From Gossypium raimondii (taxonomy: Eukaryota > Streptophyta > Magnoliopsida > Malvales > Malvaceae), in the NCBI RefSeq assembly GCF_025698545.1, contig NC_068567.1:57293371-57357370 (forward strand): a stretch of 64,000 bases of DNA, in the 5' to 3' direction. The notes below the pieces were generated by a model that saw only the letters and a list, made by a program, of their open reading frames with translations, ran no database searches and had not been told where the DNA came from. The translations under genes and the position numbers were made by a program. Below, piece by piece: positions 60,015 to 64,000 of this stretch (its first letter is position 1; the number at the start of each line of letters is the position of its first letter).

Positions 60015-60680
60015 TCAGTATAATCCAGGAATGGGCACCCAAACGACGTAAAAATATGTTTGATAATATGGATCGTAATAGTAAGGAGGAAATCCAAATC
60101 CGGTTGGCACCATCTCTTGCCTAGGAGTAACCTTCTTCACTTCAACTCTCTTGTTGTTTAATAGATGGAAATTAGTTCGCAAAACAAGGTTGGCCGACTC
60201 CTCTGCTTCATATGTCACAAACCCAAACCCCCTGCTTCTCTTAGTTTCTTTGTCATGTATTACCACTGCATCAACTATGCTTCCAAATTTCTGGAAATAT
60301 CCTTTGAATTCTTCATCTGTTATGGATCGAGGCAATCCTCCCACAAATATCTTCCTCTTCCCTATTTCTACTTTTGGTTTTGCTGGTCTCACCTCCACCT
60401 GATTTTTCAGTTATTCAATAAATTCATATATCAAACATTAAGATGTAGAAAAGAGAAACAAGAAGATGTTACTTACTTTTCGACCAAGAATAACATGTTG
60501 TTGTTGAAGGGAAATTTGAGCTTTGGAAGGATCAACAAAAGTAACGAAAGCTATGGCTTTCTTAACGTCGACAACAACATGTTTAACTTCACCATACGCA
60601 CTGAAATGTCGTCTCAATATCCTTTCATCCATCTCAGTAGAAATTCCATTTATGACCAACTTAGGATTCGTAAACTTCAT
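60015..60680 (-). CDS. RNA-binding protein with two RRM domains (hnRNP-like)
   Basis: Two exons, 60680-60477 (donor AAAA/GTAAGT) and 60398-60015 (acceptor ATCAG/GTGGAG), are in phase 0 and give 195 residues. RRM1 (about residues 5-72) has RNP2 LVINGI, but its RNP1 reads KAIAFVTF, without the usual Gly-Phe core and with a shortened loop before it, so its RNA contact is probably altered. RRM2 (about 83-158) is canonical, with IFVGGL and RGFGFVTY. A short Tyr-rich tail follows (YYYDPYYQTYFY). The layout resembles plant hnRNP A/B (DAZAP1/RBP1-like) proteins, but the Gly-rich C-terminal half usual there is missing. The exon-1 region is duplicated at 62491-62691. Confidence 0.82.
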
Positions 60681-61600
60681 CTCCCTAAACGATTATTTCA
60701 GACTAATTACACAAAAATTTAAGAAGGTTGAAAACTACACATAATACTTATAAGATAAAAAATGTGTTTACAGTGATCAACTCCAATTATACTTCCTTCT
60801 TTACATGGTTTACTTGTACTTGGTCATTCATTAATTAAATTTAAATATATTGTTTCCTTTTGTTGTCTAATTTAACCTTTTTTTTTAATTTTAAGTATTT
60901 ATTTATTAATTTCAAAACAACAAGTTATTAATATTTTGAACAAGTTAATTAGGCAATGTTACATTAATTTTAAATACATTAGAATTAATTTTTTAGATAT
61001 CTAAACCATTAATATTTTTAGTTAACTTGATGATATAAATAGATTTCTTTATTTCATAAATTATATTAGATATACACCCAAATATTATGTGTTGTAGTGC
61101 AAATTTTGGTCATACAAATTTTAGAAATCAAGATATGTAAATTTTAAGATTTTGAAATTCATTGTTTGGATAATTTATTGTTTTAAATTATTTTTAGAAA
61201 TTAAAATATTTAAAACTTAAGATTTTGAATTAATCCAAATTCATTGTTTGGATAATTCCAATTTAGATTTGGATTCTTAAAATATTTTCTAAAATTTAAT
61301 TATTTAGGAAGATTTAGAACATTGTTGTTTGAATTAGACTAGACCAACCTATCAAGTTGGGAACCAGCTAGGGTATTGGTCCGAAGAAAGGCATTCAACT
61401 GGTTGACTCGAGAATCAATATGGATTGGTTGAATTGAAAAAAAGATCAGTTGATCGGGTGGTTGAACCAGTTAAACCAATTTATTTATTTTTATGAATTT
61501 TTAATTATTTATTTAATAAAATAGGACAGAACGGTCAAACCAATCGCACCGATCAAATCGGTTGGACCGAAAAACCGATGGCTAGATCGGTTCAACCACT
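60485..61600. repeat. Duplicated segment, copy 1
   Basis: From the middle of RRM exon 1 through its upstream DNA to about 61560, this segment recurs in the same orientation from 62491 to the end of the window. Shared pieces include 'aataatacttataagataaaaaatgtg', 'gaacaagttaattaggc' and 'ggttgaaccagttaaacc'. The far end (61318-61620) resembles a MITE with ggttcaaccga-type motifs. Confidence 0.85.
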
Positions 61601-62430
61601 AATTCTGTTCTAAAAACCTTGCTTTTGAGTGAAAAAAATATTTTCTCCACTTTTTTATGAACAATTTAAGATAAATTGATTGCTTTTGTATATTATTTTA
61701 AAGACTTTCTTTTGAATTATTCTTGAACCAAAAAAAGTAATTTTTTACTTTTATATATTTTAAAATTTTTTGGGTTAAAATATTTTTTTAAAAATCTCAA
61801 CTTCAACGTATTATTAATACAAGTCATTTATACTTTTTTACACCTAAATAAAATCATATAATTTAGTTTATAATTGAATAAGTGGATTTATCGTAGGTAT
61901 AAATTAAAAGACAGATTATAAATTAAAATTGAGAGAATTATGGTATAAATGAAATTTTTGAATATTTATATTGTATCATGTTAAATGCATGAAGCTTTGT
62001 CACTGTTTTCAAAACTGGATTAGACTAGTCGGTTATACTTGTTGAATTGGGAATTGGTCAAGGTACCAATTTAAAAAAAGGATCAAACAAGTTGACTTGT
62101 GAACTGACTGAACTGGTCAAACCTATCAATCAAACCGAATGAACCAATTTTTTTTCTATTTTTTTGATAATTTATTCAATTGAACCGAGAACCAATGGTC
62201 TAATTAGTTTGCACACTGGTCCAGTTCTGAAAACATTATAAGTAAAATTATTTATTTATTGGGTTTTGAAGGTAACGTAAAAACAAAAAGAACAAAAAAA
62301 AAATCATGTCTTCTAATAAATCTTGGATTTTGAAATTTTCAATTTTTAGAAAGGATTTTAAAATCCAAACCTTAACTCTTATAAAATTAGACTTGGATTT
62401 GTCTAAATTCAAATCCAATTTTTTTATTTA
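61601..62430. other. Intergenic between duplicated segments
   Basis: AT-rich, without a gene. It contains the MITE listed separately at 62005-62234. Confidence 0.45.
62005..62234. mobile_element. Small inverted-repeat element (MITE)
   Basis: The 230-bp element has ends GTTTTCAAAACTGGATTAG and, inverted, GTTTTCAGAACTGGACC. Its interior is rich in 'aaccg' and 'ggtcaa' motifs. No clear target duplication was found. A relative with weaker ends lies at about 61318-61620 and again near 63345. Confidence 0.6.
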
Positions 62431-62490
62431 CTATCTAAATAAAGAATTTGGAGGTTGAAATCCAAATCCATTTTTTTCCCAAATAATGGT

Positions 62491-62691
62491 CCAAAGAATA
62501 ATATGTTGTTGTTGTTGAAAGGAAATTTGCGCCTTGAAAGGATCAACAAAAGTAACAAAAGCTATGGCTTTGCTAAAGTAGATAACAACATGTTTAACTT
62601 CACCATATGCACTGAAGTGTTGTCTCAATATCCTTTTATCTATCTCAATAGAAATTCCATTTATAACCAATTTAGGATTTGTAAACTCCAT
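62491..62691 (-). pseudogene. Partial duplicate of RRM gene exon 1
   Basis: On the minus strand it begins at ATG 62691 and reads MEFTNPKLVINGISIEIDKR, nearly the same as exon 1 of the gene at 60680. Similarity stops at about 62491, just before the splice donor. There is no donor and no second exon, so no complete protein can result. The frame is still open, which suggests a fairly recent duplication. Confidence 0.85.
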
Positions 62692-63485
62692 CTCCTTAAA
62701 CGATTACACAGAGAATTTAGAAAGGTTGGAAACTACACATAATACTTATAAGATAAAAAATGTGTGTATAAAGATAAACTCCTTTGCATGGCTTACTTGT
62801 TGTATTCATTAAATAAATATAAATATATTGTTTCTTTTTACTGTCTAATTTAACAATTTTAAAATTTAAGTATTTATTTAATATTTTGAACAAGTTAATT
62901 AGGCGCATGTAGCGGTAAATAATTTATATTACTTAATGGGTTTTACATTAATTTTAAATACATTAGAATTAAAATTTTATAAATTTACTAATAAAGTTTA
63001 TGACAATATCAATTATGTTTCTACATCAATATTTTAGGCAACAGAAAGTGTATATTAAAGTCTTCTCCTGCAAATTTTGGTCATACAAATTTTATATTTT
63101 AATTTTGTAATTTATTTTTTCAAATTTCTTTTAGAAATTAAAATATTTAAATTTTAAGATTTTGAAAATTTTGGATAATTTATTATTTTTAAATTCTTTT
63201 GGAAATTAAAATATTTAAAATTTAAGATTTTGAATTAATCTATATTTATTGTTTGGATAATTCCAATTTAGATTTGGATTTCAACTAATTTTAAGTCTTA
63301 AAAATATTTTCTAAAATTTAATTATTTGGGAAGATTTTGAACATCGTTGTTTGAATTGGACCAGACCAGCCTATCGAATTGGGAACCAACTACGGTATTG
63401 CTTCGAAGAAAGACATTTAACCTGTTGGCTCAAGAATCAGTATGGACCAGTTGAATTGAAAAAAGATCAGTTGATGTAGTTGAAC

Positions 63486-63916
63486 TAGACCTGTCCATGG
63501 GCCGGACGGCCCGGCCTGAAGGCCCGCCCGAAATATTGGAGGGTTCGGGTAAAAATATAGGCCCGAAATATGGGCTTGGGCAAAAAAATGAGGCCCGTTT
63601 AAAAAACGGGCCGGGCCTCGGGCACCACTTTTTTTGCCCGGGCCTGGCCCGGCCCGAATATAATAAATATATATTATTATTATTATTATTATTTTAATTT
63701 TAAAATACTTTTAAAATAATTTTTTTATTTTTTAAAATAATTTTTTAATGTTTATTTTAAAAATGGGTCGGGCCAGGCCGGGCTCGGGCTTATGATATTT
63801 TTCTCGGGCCGGGCTTGGGCAAAATTTTAAGCCCATATTTCGAGTCTGGCCGAGCCTGGGCCTAGGTGGCGGGCCAAAAATTTTTCTGAACCCGGCCCGG
63901 CCCATGGACAGGTCTA
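63486..63916. mobile_element. hAT-type MITE, copy C
   Basis: The 431-bp element has perfect inverted ends TAGACCTGTCCATGGGCCGG and CCGGCCCATGGACAGGTCTA, and the exact 8-bp duplication AGTTGAAC (63478-63485 and 63917-63924). It has GC-rich flanks and an AT-only centre with an ATT microsatellite (about 63674-63694). The other duplicated segment shows the same site without the insertion near 61475. The ends differ from copies A and B (ACCTGTCC against AGGTGCTC), so it is a subfamily. Confidence 0.93.
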
Positions 63917-64000
63917 AGTTGAACCAGTTAAACCAATTTATTTATTTTTATGAATTTTTTAATTAATTATTTAATGGAACAGGATAAATCGGTCAAATCA

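Larger units (their letters stand above)
62491..64000. repeat. Duplicated segment, copy 2
   Basis: This is the counterpart of 60485-61600, continuing beyond the window. It differs from copy 1 by an inserted hAT MITE at 63486-63916 and by many small changes. Confidence 0.85.

Noticed and set aside
60151..60722. Plus-strand frames opposite the RRM gene
   Set aside because: They are antisense shadows of the RRM exons.

Overview
The window is plant nuclear DNA, most likely from cotton (Gossypium) or a close Malvaceae relative. The evidence is intron-containing eukaryotic genes with plant-type proteins (a PPR protein, a plant FTCD-like protein, a plant-type mitochondrial membrane protein) and a dense fill of plant transposons. 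I associate the very long Ty3/gypsy LTRs with CACACGGCCGTGTG-type palindromes with Gossypium; that link is from memory and was not searched. There are no prokaryotic features, CRISPR arrays, rRNA or tRNA genes that I could support.

Layout. From 1 to about 42.5 kb the window is transposon-dominated. It holds LTR fragments in both orientations (1-11 kb, 17.4-20.2 kb), an internally deleted Ty1/copia element (14778-17252, TSD ACAAG), a nearly full-length but decayed copia element (22341-26946), and a broken copy of the FTCD-like gene (28048-28542). The main structure is a roughly 10.6 kb Mutator-like element (29345-39963). Its decayed transposase gene is split by a chromovirus-type gypsy element (30120-35497) and by a solo gypsy LTR (35699-38396). 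A solo LTR (39980-40652) lies just outside its right end.

From 42.5 to 60.7 kb the window is gene-rich. It holds an FTCD-like protein (42554-44062, -), a LTO1/Yae1-type iron-sulfur adaptor (44398-44811, -), a membrane-anchored coiled-coil protein (45874-48349, +), a four-exon mitochondrial membrane protein resembling complex I ESSS-1 (48870-50246, -), an E-type PPR protein (51392-52666, +), a charged coiled-coil protein of unknown function (53823-55199, -) and a two-RRM RNA-binding protein (60015-60680, -). The first exon of the RRM gene and its upstream DNA are duplicated at 62.49-64 kb. Non-autonomous DNA elements sit between the genes: three members of one hAT MITE family with exact 8-bp target duplications (4572, 55658, 63486), and a Mutator-like element packed with an AT-rich minisatellite and GGCGCC motifs (57405-59174).

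The most interesting gene-level observation is that the LTO1 and FTCD-like genes are consecutive on one strand and joined by splice signals that would keep a fused reading frame open. This suggests an alternative LTO1-FTCD fusion protein, or one two-cistron transcript. I found no convincing wholly new biological system; the best candidates for new biology are this fusion and the GGCGCC/minisatellite transposon.
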